A DNA stretch of 13,380 bases from CANHBY01 sp031374415 (GTDB taxonomy: Bacteria > Pseudomonadota > Gammaproteobacteria > Burkholderiales > Burkholderiaceae_C), in the NCBI GenBank assembly GCA_031374415.1, contig JANMGB010000131.1:1-13380 (forward strand), given 5' to 3'. The notes below the pieces were generated by a model. It searched no databases and was not told the origin of the DNA. It saw only the letters and a list, made by a program, of their open reading frames with translations. Positions 13,323 to 13,380 of the stretch are shown one piece after another. A program made the translations under genes and the position numbers. The stretch's first letter is position 1. The number at the start of each line of letters is the position of its first letter.

Positions 13323-13380
13323 TCAGTTGTCGGGGCGATCCTGCTGCTGGATGTACTGCTGAATGATTGACAGCGGTGCG
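13323..13380 (-). CDS. 3' end of an unidentified gene, running in from the right edge
   Basis: The minus strand holds 18 codons ending in TGA at 13325-13323, with C-terminal sequence APLSIIQQYIQQQDRPDN. The Gln-rich amphipathic helix with a polar tail, the absence of stops and the hairpin placed just after the stop suggest a real gene end. The YIQQQ-type tail faintly recalls the C-termini of small Y1 (IS200/REP-type) transposases, but 18 residues cannot support that. The family is left open. Confidence 0.4.
   Translation of the reverse strand, partial: APLSIIQQYIQQQDRPDN

Overview
The window is GC-rich, densely coded chromosomal DNA that looks betaproteobacterial (order Burkholderiales, most likely a Comamonadaceae relative). 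This placement is an inference from protein style and gene types (Uup with a C-terminal coiled coil, a MGDG-type GT28 glycosyltransferase with an App1-type phosphatase, PsiF repeats, a DUF427 protein, an HAE1 RND pump); no rRNA or other marker gene is present. I see no phage, CRISPR array, integrase, tRNA or rRNA. Most of the window reads as ordinary chromosomal sequence.

Layout. Left edge (1-46): the first 15 codons of a minus-strand gene that runs off the window, with a plausible promoter behind it. 268-906 (-): an RlpA-type outer-membrane lipoprotein, divergent from 982-2892 (+), an ABC-F ATPase of the Uup type. 2977-4194 and 4169-5233 (+) overlap by 26 nt: a MGDG-synthase-like glycosyltransferase and an exported App1/DUF2183 phosphatase, which together could form a phosphatidate to diacylglycerol to glycolipid route. 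5362-6816 (+): a soluble Ser/Thr protein kinase fused to a C-terminal cyclic-nucleotide-binding-type domain. 6868-7191 (+): an exported two-repeat PsiF protein. 7250-7957 (+): a MurU-like sugar-1-phosphate nucleotidyltransferase with a GTG start. 7962-8174 (-): a small cysteine-rich lipoprotein, convergent with murU.

The stretch 8175-8576 has no gene but is rich in structure: three successive inverted repeats behind the small lipoprotein, a perfect 23-bp-arm REP-like palindrome, and a dyad just before the RND operon. 8577-9725 (TTG start, strong Shine-Dalgarno) and 9738-12836 are the adaptor and inner-membrane pump of a tripartite efflux system; no outer-membrane channel gene is in view. 12883-13164 is a DUF427 protein. 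The right end (13165-13380) holds several GC-rich hairpins, two of them containing the GCGAAGC mini-hairpin sequence, and the C-terminal 18 codons of a minus-strand gene.

The best candidates for something more than routine are the overlapping glycosyltransferase/App1 pair with PsiF nearby (a possible phosphate-limitation lipid-remodelling neighbourhood), the kinase-cNMP-domain fusion, and the small Cys-rich lipoprotein with its structured upstream region. None can be called a new system from sequence alone.
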